In this document: positions 1 to 11,624 of the stretch, in pieces
Numbering within the stretch: position 1 is the first letter of the stretch
How the letters are laid out: every line of letters starts with the position of its first letter
DNA from: Cornus controversa
Taxonomy: Eukaryota > Streptophyta > Magnoliopsida > Cornales > Cornaceae
DNA: 64,000 nucleotides
NCBI GenBank assembly: GCA_026545225.1
Contig: CM048845.1
Span: 124,005,533 to 124,069,532, forward strand
Reading direction: 5' to 3'
Position numbers and translations under genes: made by a program
The notes under the pieces: model-generated
Database searches by the model: none
What the model was told of the DNA's origin: nothing
The model's input: the letters and a program-made list of their open reading frames with translations, nothing else

Positions 1-905
1 CTCTTTGGAAAGTTCTATAGCGTCAGATGGGATGGATGATTTTAGGAGGAATCTTGTGACTTTTGGGGTTACTTGTCTGCCAGAAACCCTGGGAGGAGCT
101 CCAATGGTCGAAAGTAGTTTTGTCATCTTTTATCATGTGACTGATACAATGAATTTTCACTCTTTAGTATAGCACTTTGGACTTTTTTGGGATTCTCTTG
201 TCTGTCACGCTTGATTTTTGAAGAATCTTATCTTTATGGTTGTATTTACTGTGTGAAGACAACATAACAGCCGTATTCATTATTTTTTGCAAAGTCTGTG
301 AGGAAAACTCAAGAAGTTTCCTCATCACTTCTATTGGAGCCTATCTGTGAGTAGACAATTGAATTAATTTGTGCTAAAGCTTCCAAAAGGAAAGTTTCAT
401 ATTGAACCTTTGAGGCTGCTGAGACAACCTTGCTTGTGTCTAGCTTTTGGAGAGGAAGAACTCAGAAGATGCTCCCAAACCAGAACTTGTGATTGAATGA
501 TGTTTTTGGAACCATTTAAGAACACCATTCTAGGAAACATGGGTGGTTGTAAACTAGTCCCACCATTTTAGTTTGAAAATTCTTCCAAGGGTCGGAAGAT
601 TATTGGAAAATTCTAAAATCTGGAATTGTCATAGGACAATCTTAGATAAAAAGAAGGTTGTAAAAAATAAAAGTAACTTGGGAAACTTTGATAACTCAGA
701 AGAAGCTAAAATTTGTCTTGGACGACTACAAAGTCTTCGGAGACAAAATTTGGGAGAATTTCGAGAATATGGCCAAATTGTTGCCACCATTCAATGAACC
801 ACCTTGAGAAATCAAGTTTGAAATCTTTGTGAAAAAGAATAAGCCATGAATGATTATATTCTTATTTTTGTCAGTCCGTATGCGACGGTCATCGACTTCA
901 ATTAA
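1..905. other. Unassigned sequence at left edge
   Basis: I recognise no gene here. A 74-codon open frame on the plus strand at 573-797 has no domain I know. The forward translation of 1-160 is briefly open but soon meets stops. The stretch lies downstream, in the element's own direction, of the Athila-like remnant that ends near 910, so it could be badly decayed pol sequence of that element or older flanking DNA. I see no LTR end in it. Confidence 0.3.
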
Positions 906-909
906 AAGT

Positions 910-2752
910 TTACCCAATGCCACATCTCTTGAGGAGATTTAACATCGTGCCCCCTATATGATCCTTGCTTCCTTGTACCAAACTCAACGTAATCGGAATG
1001 GTCTCATAGGTTTGGAGAAACACATCTCTCTGCCTTGATAGAAGATATTTTAATTTTACCCATAGAGGAGACTCTAATGATGGCATCAGAGGAGTTCTAG
1101 AAAGAATAGGCAATGGCTCAATCAGAATCCTCCAAGGTGGAGTATTTTTCATGGCCACTACATCAAGTAAAGCATTCACCCCCTCAATGGACTTCTCAAC
1201 ATCATGAGATAGAGTAATCGGATCAACTTCTCCAACATAATCATCAAAGCCATCCATGAAGAAACAATCACTCTCATCTAGAGGATGTTGAATGGCATTA
1301 AAAGTATTTAATTTCACCTTAGGCTCATAAGAAATTTCAGCACTAGTACTCTTTAGTATCTCTTCTTCATCAAGCTTCTTCTCCCATACTTTATTGTCAC
1401 TTATTTCTCCACTTCTAAAAGTGGTGATGGCTTGAATCTGCTTATGGTGTGAGTTGTTTGAAGAAAAACTATTGTCAAGGACATGAACCCCTCTTGGGTT
1501 GGTAACTGGTTGACTTAGTAGCTTCCCCTCTTCTCTTTTACTCAAGGCATTAACAAGTTATCCAAACTGATATTCCAGTTTGGCAATCGATTGAGAGTGA
1601 GAATGTACTAATTGAGCTGTAGATTGCACTGTTGCTGCAATGCATGGCTTGTACTGTCTTTACAATAGAGTAAAACTTCTCAAGTTTTGCTAAGATAATC
1701 GTCGTCTTGTCCTCAAGAGCTGAATACATTGGAAGCATAGGAACTTGTGCATGATATGGCTGTGGAGGCACATAATTATGAGACTGAAAAGTGGGCTAAA
1801 TTACTGCCCCTTGTTCTTGTGGAAGATCGACAAACTGCCCAAGTGAAGGACAATTATTCACATGGTGTATAGGACTCAAGCAAAAAGCACATGACTTAAA
1901 TATAGGAGGGTATGAAGATGGATTAGGAACTTGACTAACCGCCATAAGTTGCACCACTCTCTGTGACACAACATCCATAATGGTAGACATAGCATCTGCA
2001 GAACCAATCTTAAAAAAATCATCTGTCCTCCTTGTATTGGATGGTCTGCTCGAACGAGATGAAGACACATGTTGTAAAGAATTGTCACTGAGATTCTCAA
2101 ACAAAATTGATACTTCATCTTCATTTTTTAACATGAAAGTACCCCCACATGATGTATCCACCATCTGTCTGTTACTTTCTGTCAGTCCCTCATAGAAACA
2201 CTGCATTAGCTGCCACTTTGGAACTTGGTGATGAGGACACTTCCTAAGAAGGTCCTTGAATCTCTCCCATGTCTCATAGAATTGTTCCCCCTCAAATTGA
2301 GAGAAACCAGTGATAGTTCGTCTGAATTAATTGGTCTTCCCTATCAGAAAATATTTCTTTAAGAATTCACTTTGCATTTGAGTTCATGTAATGATATAAC
2401 TCGCTGGTAGAGATCTGAACCAATACTTCGCCTTCTCCCTTAAAGAGAATAGAAAGAGTCATATCCGAAAAACATCCTCTGAGAAGTTGTGAATTTTCGT
2501 TAATGAGCAAACTTCTATGAAATCATCTAAGTGCTTCTACGAATCCTTATGAGTCAGCCCAAAATAAGATGGTAGCATCTGAATGATACTGGGCTTGATC
2601 TCATAGTTCTGTGCAGTGACATTAGGCAATTGAAAATCAGCTGGGGAGTTATAAGTCTCTGGGACATAGTAGTCTCCAAGTAAACGCGCCCTCTCCATAA
2701 CAGCATTAGGCACAATATTATTGTCCTCATTATTATCACGTACACCAGCCAT
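910..2752 (-). pseudogene. Athila/Tat-like Ty3/Gypsy gag and pol-linker remnant
   Basis: This is the broken gag of a Ty3/Gypsy element read on the minus strand. The start near 2752 (MAGVRDNN) is followed by the gag signature VMERARLLGDYYVPETYN and then, with frameshifts and stops, by the capsid-like part that includes KYWFRSLPA, the FEGEQFYETWERFKDLLRKC block near 2,290 and the MVDTSCGGTFMLK block near 2,150. From about 1,545 the text jumps to the linker NPRGVHVLDNS, and near 1,130 to the stretch PPWRILIEPLPILSRTP that in this lineage precedes reverse transcriptase. No aspartic protease active site is visible, so that part is deleted. Homology breaks off near 905. The matching LTR and primer site lie just to the right. 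It is dead: I count at least three frame changes and several stops. Confidence 0.8.
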
Positions 2753-2840
2753 GATGTCAATAATCTATAAAATAAAAAAAATTCTAAACTAAAAATTCAA
2801 TTAGAACTAATTCTAAAAATCCAAACAATTAAATAGACAG

Positions 2841-2858
2841 TCCCCGACAACGGCGCCA
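2841..2858 (-). promoter_or_regulatory. Primer-binding site, tRNA-Asp type
   Basis: On the minus strand the sequence reads TGGCGCCGTTGTCGGGGA. This matches the 3' end of plant tRNA-Asp except for one base (T in place of C at position 12). It lies five bases inside the LTR end and fixes the orientation of the element: LTR on the right, gag on the left. Confidence 0.8.
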
Positions 2859-2863
2859 AAAAT

Positions 2864-4335
2864 TGATTCATGTGTGAGTGTATCAATTAAAATTATCACA
2901 GTTCGCAATAGAACAAATTCTTTGCAGAATAGGGTTATCGAAAGGGGTGTCGAACCTCAGGGACTGTGGCCTGACTGAGTTGGATCTATGGAATTAATTC
3001 TAATTAAATTTAAGAGAAAAGAATTCTGATTTTTATAACTAAATTAACTAATGAAGCAATTGAACAAAAGCAAGAAAAATTATTGAGTGTAGAGAATATA
3101 AGATAAATCTAGGGTAATTGATTTTACCACTAACTTCACAATCAATGGTCAATTGAACTAACTATGGGGCATCATATCATGCATAAGTGGTATCGGTGGC
3201 TACAAACTCACCTTCATCCGTCAAGAAGATAACATATGATTAAGGCTAAGTCATGGACTATCTTCGATTGGCATGAGTCATCTGCCTAACTACTCTACTC
3301 TAGGGTGTAGTATGGTCCATATTCTGTAGGCATAATCCATCAAAGCTTTTAATGATATATTCAATGAAACTATTGTGTAATAATCACTCTCATGATCACA
3401 GAAGACAAGAGGGACGAGTTCAATAACAACAATCAATTATCTAAAAGAAGATAAGAAATCATTAAAACTGAATTTATAAGACTTTTATTGCTCAATTCTA
3501 TACGAAGAATCCTCTAAATCACATAATCTATGAATGAATACAAAAATCCCCAATAATTAGAACAATCAAACCAGTGATGTTTAGTTAGGGTTACATCAAA
3601 ACCCTAGTGGCTGAACTAGTCGCTCATGGTAGAAGAAGAAGCTTCAACGGTTGAGGAAGAAGACATCATCTCCATGGAAGTATTGTTACGCCTTGTTCTC
3701 CAATAGTTCTCCACTCCAAAAGTTTTTTTAAGTTGCTGCCAAGCCTCTCCAATACAGCCCCAATTCGTCACTTTTAATAGCCAAGAGAATATGAAGAGTC
3801 CCCACCTAATTAGGAGATAATTAGGGTTTCCCGTAACCCCTAATCAGGTGGGATTTTCTGCTTACTTTCGGCCCAAAGTTTAACCCAGTAGAAGTTTGAT
3901 TCACGAAATTCATGTGAAATACAAAAGTATCTAGAATCGAATTTCGTTCAACAAAAATGCGAGAATTGAGTCAATTTGATGCTCGAAAATAAGAGTTACA
4001 GGCCGTTTTCCAAAATGGGATTAAAATTATATTACACACAGAATTGGATTTCAGCCCAAAATACCCTTCAGTAGCTGTAATTCTCTTGGACCTCTTTCTT
4101 GGGTTGTTTTGAGTTGAAATATTGAGTTGAATTGATCCACTTGATAAAGGATTCATCAAACCCTCTTGCATGTCATCTTTAAAAGCCCAAAATCATAGTT
4201 TTAACTGAAATAATCATTAAGGCCCTAAAAATACAAAAAATACTAAAACGAAGTAAAATCATAAAATAATCTATCACTAAAAGAATAAAATACGCAAGTT
4301 AAGAGGTTAGAATGCGTAACATTCAACGCCGATCA
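2864..4335 (-). repeat. 5' LTR of Athila/Tat-like element, copy 1
   Basis: The LTR is about 1.47 kb. Read on the minus strand it begins TGATCGGCGTTGAATG at 4335 and ends with TGAATCA next to the primer site, giving TG...CA ends. Its first part (U3 side, about 4335-3600) closely resembles the LTR at 17,316-18,706. The part next to the primer site is unrelated to that copy. It interrupts the left part of the Tekay-like LTR that continues at 4336. No second LTR for this element is in the window. Confidence 0.75.
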
Positions 4336-6916
4336 AACACTATATACTATAAGTAAGTATGGTGAGCACACGTTGCACTTTATATTTCCAAGCTTATTTT
4401 GGAAAACTATGGTTTCTGAAAAAATTTAAGATTTTTTAAAATAGGATTGGTCCCTATTTTTGAGGACTAGTCTAACTTTGTTCGGTACTTTGGGTTTCTG
4501 CATGTTTTCACAAAGTCCCATCAATCCTAGTATTTGGGCACCAGTCCTACTTAGCCTGTTACAAATAGAATTTTAATTGATTTGCATATGTTTTGAATGT
4601 AATTTACATATGTGGGAACTAGATTAGCGGTCCAGAGAGTTTTGTTAGCCATTCGGCTCATTTTAAAATTTTGGTCATCGGGACAATACGGGGGTTGGAT
4701 GGGCCCAAGAATTTGAATTTTTTTTAAAAAAATTATTTTTAGTTATAAACTAATTAGAATATTAGAAGAGACATAGAGTTGATTTTGAAGCCATAGCCAC
4801 TTTCAGATTCGAAAACGGAGGTCGAAAAGGTACATTAAGTGACTAGGGGTGTTTTGGTCATTTTACGCCCGTAGGCTTATAAAAATCTGGGAGACAGATT
4901 TTATAGCCACTTTTTCTCTCTATATCTCCCTCTCACAAGCTCTCCATTCTCTCTAGAATTCTTCTAACCTATGCTTGGATTTGAAAAAAGTTTTGAACAT
5001 CATTGTTGTTCACTTTGACGTTCTCTACGATCTCTATGGATTGAAATTTTGATTCAGAACATTTTAGTCTGATGGGAGATTTTGTGATCTATTTTTTCTC
5101 TCTAGATTTTGAGGGCCTTCGGATTTGATTCGAAAAGTGCCGAAGAAGGGAAGTGTGTTATACGTAGCAAGGGCGTCACTTAGAACTGAACAAAGTTAAG
5201 TTTGAACAACTTTGGCGTTGGTGATTGTGAGGAATAACTTGAGACTATAGCTATTGAGGTACGGGTGTGTGCTGTGTCTTCTATTTCAAATTAAATTTCA
5301 TTTTGTAAGCATAAAGTAGATGTATTTCATATTATATATGATTATGTGAAATTTTAGGATGAATTTCTTATTTTGAATTGATATATACATGTTTCCTTGA
5401 ATTGGAAATGAGTGGTATGTGATAGAAATTGCATGAATTGCTAGTGTATGTCATATGTTGAGTATATTGCATATGTGAGATTTTGGTGAAATGTTGAAAA
5501 CCTAGTTTTATAGTATAATGTATACATATATCTACATTGATTCTTGCATGATGTGCTAGAATGAACATAGGATATGAATTGGGTGCAATGCATCGAGATG
5601 TGCATATGTGTGTGCAAAATGTGACAAATTTTGTGTGTGTGTGTGGAGGGGGGGTGTTATCTCGAAAGTGGTTCATGACAAAGTAGACGAGGAACATATC
5701 CTCGGGGGTTAAAAGACCTCAAACTTGCGCATGAATGTTGGTTACCGATGGGTTAGTAGCCCAAAAATAGCAAGAATATAGGGTTTGGGGCTTCGGCACA
5801 TATTCAAATTGTGTGTGTGAGTGTGATTCTAATTCCGAGAGTATTTTGAGTCTTAAGTGTAATTATATGATTTACATGACATGAGTGAATTTTATATCCA
5901 ATTTTGATTATATCATATGTTATAGATATGATAAATTGTGCATTTAAGTATGAAATATGATTATGTGGTGGTCAAATATGATTTTATGTATATGTCATAA
6001 GATGTGGAAGTTTCGGCTTTGACTAGAATGCAAGGAAGCATGACACGTAACTTGACTATGCATGTTATTTTGTATTTATGCAATTATATGAAATGTGAAT
6101 TTAAATGGATTGCATAACATGTTATCATTGAGCCGTTGAAATTGCTCCTCCCCCTACATTAACATTTTTAGGACATGGCAAGGAGGTGGTTGATGGTAAG
6201 CAACCATAAGTGGGACTCAGAGTTAGAAGAACACTACTTTTGAGATATATATATAGATGTCCATGCTGATTTTTGGTATGCCGACTATTCTAAGAATTTT
6301 GTATGTACATTTAGATGATGGTTATGTATTAGAACTTTAATGTTTTCTCTATGTATAATATGTTGCCAAATCTTGAAGAATGTATGATTTGAAATATGTG
6401 TATGGTGATCTTATATTTCATTCATGATTGGGATGTTGTATGGATGATTATAGGTTTTTAGAATGAAAAATGTGCATGAAATGGTTTAAGTGTTGAATTG
6501 CAGGATTTCAATAGACAGGCATTTCGATTTTACAAAATCCCATTTTCGTATGATTGAAATCCCATTCGATTGTGCGAACTTGTAATGAAAATTTTGATAG
6601 AAGTTAGGTTCAATTCTAGTAGGATCTCGATAGTATTTCGATGGATCGAGAATTTTGATTGTGCAAAATTAGGCATTCGATTATGCGAAATGGGCAGTCC
6701 ACAACTGCTTTGAGAATAAAAATGATGTTGGTATGTCTATGTGTGTAACCATGTGTGGGCCCATTGAATTGAGAGTTATCAAATTGTGCATGTGTAATAA
6801 TGTGTATGTGATGATTTTTCTGCAATGTTGTTATGAGGTGATGACATGAAGTATGGAGTGAATCATTCACCTCCATTTCCTATATCGATTTAGGTATCGA
6901 AAATTAGGGCGTAACA
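4336..6916 (+). repeat. LTR of Tekay/Del-like chromovirus, left end disrupted
   Basis: The right end is clear: the sequence ends GTAACA at 6916, four bases before a Met-type primer site. A TATA-like box (TTATAAAA, near 4878) follows a block around 4,690-4,870 that also occurs at 59,230-59,440 in the solo LTR, including the words AACGGAGGTC and TTTTGGTCATT. CT-rich sequence at 4,910-4,960 would be transcribed leader. The left end is not resolved because an Athila-like LTR abuts at 4335. Positions 4,440-4,560 hold the GGTCC/ATCCTAG-type short repeats discussed in the findings, and 6,500-6,700 hold short dyads. Confidence 0.65.
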
Positions 6917-6919
6917 ACT

Positions 6920-6931
6920 TGGTATTAGAGC
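6920..6931 (+). promoter_or_regulatory. Primer-binding site, tRNA-Met type
   Basis: TGGTATTAGAGC follows the LTR end after four bases. This differs in one base (T for C) from the Met-type primer site TGGTATCAGAGC common in chromoviruses and Copia elements, and sets the plus orientation of the gag and protease that follow. Confidence 0.75.
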
Positions 6932-7138
6932 TTAACCGGGTTTGAATTCCTGAGGATGAATGATAAGGGTCAAATGTCGGTATTAGGTTAGAGCACCTAA
7001 GGACGTGGGGTAATGGTTGGGTTTAGGCGACTCTTATGTGTTATGTTTTGAAATATGTGTTAAGTGCTATAACATTATTCTATATGAATGAGTAAAATTG
7101 ATTAATTAACATGTGCATGTGATTAATCTTCCTTGGAT

Positions 7139-7217
7139 ATGTTTATTAGAACCTTGCCATCGAGAAGAGGCCGAGGTAGAGGTATGGATCCTAGTCCACC
7201 ATTGTTGATAGATAGGG
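7139..7217 (+). pseudogene. Chromovirus gag, 5' piece
   Basis: An ATG at 7139 opens a 26-codon frame, MFIRTLPSRRGRGRGMDPSP and on, with the Arg/Gly-rich start typical of Del/Tekay gag. The frame stops abruptly where the solo LTR begins at 7218. It resumes after 8530 in a decayed form, so this is the first exon-like piece of one gag split by an insertion. Confidence 0.6.
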
Positions 7218-8530
7218 TGATAAGCGTTGAATGTTGCACATTCATGCCCTTAAGGTTGTATATATTAATACCTTAGTAATATTTATTTAATAATTCTAAT
7301 TCTATTTTTTAATTTATTTGTGTTTCAGGTGCTTAAATCTAATTTGAAGGAAAATTAGTGTGCAATTAGGCCATTGATAATGCCTTTACAACAAAGAGCT
7401 ACAGTGAAGGCCCATTAGGTGAGTTATATCAAAGATCTAAGTGACTGGGCCAAGAACGGTGTTTAATCAGGATATATGTAATTGGGCCCATCTGCGAGAA
7501 GCCCAATTCTGAATTTAATTCATAAAGAGGCCAAGCCTATGCAAAGTGCTTGAGCATTTTGTGAAAGACGCTCAAGCGCTTTTACACCCGAAAGGAGAAT
7601 GTCATTGGTTATGATGTGAAGAAATTGGGGGATTTGGGGGATTCAGAAGGAGAGCTTGGAGAGCAGCTGTAGGGGGCGATTCGAGAGATAATTTTTAGAG
7701 AAAAATAGGCATGAAGATGGTGTTTTCATCCTTGATCAAGTCTCTGAATCCAAGCTTGAGTAGTTAAATCCTCTTCTAGGAAAGTAATGTAACCCTAATA
7801 TTCCTTTTCAATGGTTTAATTGTAATTAAATTTGGGGATTATTGTATCTATGTATGGATTGCATGATTAGACAAACTACAATAGTTGTATTGTTGTTTTG
7901 GGGTATTAAAGTTTTAAATTCAATTGTAATAGAATTTTGTTCTTGTCTTAGACTAAATTGTGTTTCGATTAATCTTATTTCCATCTTTATTTTCTGTGAT
8001 TATGAAGAGGAAAATCATGCAATTAGGGCTTCTTGATCATTCAAATTAAGGTTTTGATAATTAATGCTAAAGGAAGATGGGTTATACAACAAATTAGGTT
8101 AGTATAATTTAAAGTAGCCAGGTAGATAATCCAAGCTAGCTGAAGATAAGTTACACTTAACTCAATTTGAATGAATTTTCTTAGGATTTTGTTGTGCGCT
8201 TGTAGCCACATAATTCAATTGTACATAGATTAATTCTCCTAAATTTAATACAATCAGCCATTGTTGGGAAATTACTGATGAAATCAATTTTCCTAGGATT
8301 TTCTCCATTGATCAATTCAATTTATTAATTTTACATTCAATTTTCATTTCAGTTTAAATTAGTTTAAATTATCAAACAATCACTCTAATTAAATTAGAAT
8401 TAGAATTTGAGACTAAGTAGTACAATCGATCAAAAATTCGCAAGTCCTTGAGGTTCGACACCCTCTAAATAGTCATGTCCTACAAGGACTCATACTATTA
8501 CGAGTGATTAATTAAATTGACATCATATCA
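7218..8530 (+). mobile_element. Solo LTR of Athila/Tat-like element with target-site duplication
   Basis: This is a 1,313 bp LTR with ends TGATAAGCG and CATATCA. The start is related to, but clearly diverged from, the TGATCGGCG LTR starts elsewhere in the window. Near its 3' end it carries the GGTTCGACACC block seen in the other LTRs. It is flanked by TAGGG on the left (7213-7217) and TGGGG on the right (8531-8535), a 5 bp duplication with one mismatch. The same gag continues on both sides. No internal sequence is left, so it is the product of LTR-LTR recombination. Confidence 0.8.
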
Positions 8531-10374
8531 TGGGGCATAGTTAGTTAGAAATATGATTACTACTATACAGTTATTGGCTAGGATGGCCAATGAAGGTCCA
8601 CAAAATTAGGCATAGGGAAGGGGGAATAAGGCAATGAAAGCCCTAGAAATGTTCAAGAAAATGAACCCTCCTATGTTTGATAGGAGATTAGATCTTATGG
8701 TTGCGAAAGATTGGCTTGAACAGATATCCAAATCATTCGATATGCTAAGGATAGAGAGGACGATCTGAGAATATTCATGATTCCTATTCAATTAACGAGG
8801 GCGGAAGACTTGTGGTGGAAGTCCATGACCCATACACATGAGGCAAGGAACATAGAGTGGGAAACGTTCAGGAGGTTGTTCCTTGAAAAGTATTTTTCGG
8901 ACACGGTAAAGGAGACACTACAGGATGAGTTCATACACTTGATTCAAGTAAGGATGAGTGCGATGGACTAAAAGAACAAGTTTACAGTCGTAGCCAGATT
9001 TGGACCAGAGATGGTGGTAAATGAACAAACAAAAGTGAGGAGATTCGTGAAGGGACTCCGATTTGAGCTAAGGACCAAGGTCACAATCTTGGACTTGCTA
9101 AGTTATGCATATGTGGTGAGGAGGACATTGTTGGCGGAGATAGACGACAATGATATTCAGAGGATACGGGACTCTATGAGTCGGTCTTGAAGTGTGGTTA
9201 TCATTCAGAAGCAAATCTGAAGAAGAAGCATAAGAGGGGGTAGTTCATACTCTCGAGGACCACAATAAATAAAAGTCATTCTCTACAGTGTCTATGCCTA
9301 CTGGGTCATTTAGGGACAAGGTGAAATGCTATTAGTGTCAGCAATTGGGGCATTACAAGTCAGAATGTTGACAATTACAACCTACACCTGAGGACGATTC
9401 GAGAAAATACTGTAAGTGTGGACAGGCAGGTCATGTGGTGAAGGATTGCCCACAGAAGAAAAGTGGTGCTTATGGTGTTGTGGGGTCACAACAGCATTAT
9501 TCACAGGCTTTTGGGGCACAGTTAGGATTCAGAGTTCCTCAGCCACCACAGCTGGCACTGTCTGTTCAGAGTTCATAACTCAAAAAAGGAGCGACTCCTT
9601 GCTGCCTTTACTTAGTAGTCCAGCCATCCGGGGAATGGTCGGGCAGGACGGGGTATACAGGTTCGTGCTTATGCTATTACTATAGCTGAGACTTTAGTGG
9701 GTTCTTCGGTAGTGCGAGATATCTTTCTTGTATTTAACTCATGGGCTAAAGTTTTAATTGATTCGGGTGCATCTCATTCCTTTATATTAACTTCTTTTGC
9801 TTCTGCTTTGGGGTTAGAGGTGTCGACCTTGGATAGAGCCTTATCTATTGATACGCTGATTTGGGGTAGTGTGATCCTAGATATGATGTGTTGGGCATGT
9901 GAGGTAGAGATAGCAAATCAGTGGTTGGTATTTGATTTTGTTCTCCTAGAGATGGCTAACTTTGATGTCATTCTCGGAATGGATTGGTTATCCGCTTTTA
10001 GAGCCAATATAGATTGCTACTGAGAAAGAGTGTCAATGTGTACACCCGAAGGAGATTATTTTTGCTTCATAGGAGAATGGAATGAATTCATTATTTGTCA
10101 CTCTATGGATTATAGGATCAAAATGACTATAACTTTTTCCTAGCTAGTCTTGTGACTAAAGAGGAAGGGGAAAATTTGAGAACTTTCCTGAAATGGTTTG
10201 CAATTTTGAGAATGGATTTTTGAAGGATTTAACGAAAATGCCTCCTAGGCAAGATGTTGAATTATTCATTGACCTCATATTCGGTATAGCGCCTATTTCT
10301 ATGGCACCGACAGAGATGAAAGTGTTGAAAGAAAAATTAGAGAACTTGAGGGCGAAAGGTTTTATATGTCTTAG
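8531..10374 (+). pseudogene. Chromovirus (Tekay/Del-like) gag, zinc knuckles, protease and start of RT
   Basis: Domains appear in the expected order. The capsid-like gag occupies 8,630-9,170, with the blocks DWLEQISKSFDML and EDLWWKSMTHTHEARNIEWE. Two CCHC zinc knuckles lie at about 9,326-9,450; the second reads CKCGQAGHVVKDC, and the first carries a stop. The aspartic protease at 9,697-10,023 has the catalytic motif LIDSGASHSF and the later LGMDWL motif. The N-terminal RT leader at 10,193-10,374 has PISMAPTEMKVLKEKLENL and breaks at GFI. Frameshifts and stops throughout make it dead. The rest of RT, RNase H and integrase are missing; an Athila-like LTR starts at 10,375 within the RT frame. 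Confidence 0.8.
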
Positions 10375-10784
10375 TGATCGGCGTTGAATGTTATGCATTC
10401 AAGCCTTCTAACTTGTGTATTTTATTCTCTTAGTGATAGATTATTTTGTAATTTTATTTCGTTTTAGTGTTTTCTGTATTTTCAGGGTTTTAATGATTAT
10501 TTCAGTTAAAACCATGATTTTGTGCTTTTAAATATAACATTCAAGAGGATTAGATGAAGCCTATATCAATTGGATCCATTCAACTCCATATTTCAACTCA
10601 AATCAGCCTGAGAAAGTGGTTTAAGCGAATTATAATTGCTTAAGGAGTTTTGGGCCAGAAGCCCAATTCTGCGCTTAATATAGTTTTAATTCCGTTTTGA
10701 AAAACAACTCAGAATTCTTATTTTCGAGCCTCAAGTCGACTTAATTCCCATATTGGTTGAATGAAATTCAATTCTGGACACTTT
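10375..10784 (+). repeat. Truncated Athila/Tat-like LTR, plus strand, copy 3
   Basis: It starts TGATCGGCGTTGAATG, the same LTR start as copy 1 but on the plus strand, inserted directly into the chromovirus RT frame. Homology to the full LTRs stops after GGACACTTT at 10,784. From the next base the text is gag-coding, so the LTR 3' part, the primer site and the gag N-terminus have been deleted. Confidence 0.75.
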
Positions 10785-11624
10785 GAATTCATTGAAGTAT
10801 GCTCAACTACCAAAATTCACAACTTCTCTAAAGATGCTTTCAAGATAAGACTTTTTCCATTCTCCTTTAAGGACAAAGCAAAGTATTGGTTCAATTCTCT
10901 ATCGGCAGGTTCCATCATGACTTGGACTCAAATGTAACATGAGTTCCTCAAGAAGTATTTTTCGATAGGGAAGACCAATCAGTTTAAATGTGCTATCACT
11001 AGTTTCTCCTAATATGAGGGGGAACAATTCTATGAGACATGGGAAAGATTCAAGGACCTTTTTAGGAAGTGTCCTCATCATCAGGTTACTAAGTGGCAAT
11101 TGGTGCAGAGTTTTCATGAAGGCCTAACAGAAGCCAACAGATAGATGGTTGATGTATCTTGTGGATGTACTTTTATGTTGAAAAGTGAAGAAGAGGCATG
11201 AACTTTATTTGAAAATCTTAGTGACAATTCTCTACAACATGTATCCACTACTCGTTCAAACAGACCTACCACTATAAGGAAGACTGATGGGGTTTTTGAG
11301 GTTGGTGCTACAAAAGTTATGCCAACTGACATTGATTTAATTGCATAGAAGGTAACAGCAATTATGGCTACCAATCAAGCTCCTTCTCTTTCAAATCCTT
11401 CATTACTAGGCTCTTGTGAATTTTGCTGTAGTCCTATATATAATGTGAATAATTGTCCTTCTGTTAGACAATTTTTTAATTTTTAACATGAGCAAGTCCA
11501 AGCTACATTCACTAGACCAATGAATCATCCACATGGTAATACTTATAATCCAACATGGAGGAATCATCTTAGTTTTTCCTATAGTAACCAAGGGGCAGCA
11601 ATGCAACCTATATATCAGTCTAGG
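10785..11624 (+). pseudogene. Athila/Tat-like gag fragment, plus strand
   Basis: The plus-strand translation matches the gag at 910-2752 closely. It shows FIEVCSTTKIHNFSKDAFKI, then the YEGEQFYETWERFKDLFRKC block near 11,020, the MVDVSCGCTFMLK block near 11,140 and the Asn-rich tail NHPHGNTYNPTWRNH near 11,520. It lies mostly in one frame, with several stops (for example TAA near 10,936 and TAG near 11,143). It is cut off near 11,624, where sequence of the opposite orientation begins. Confidence 0.75.

Noticed and set aside
2841..2858. A tRNA-Asp gene
   Set aside because: Only the 18 bases complementary to the tRNA 3' end are present, next to an LTR; this is a primer site.
4336..4600. A further Copia LTR fragment, because of the GGTCC-type words
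   Set aside because: No Copia LTR end or other Copia LTR text is present; only the short motif is shared.
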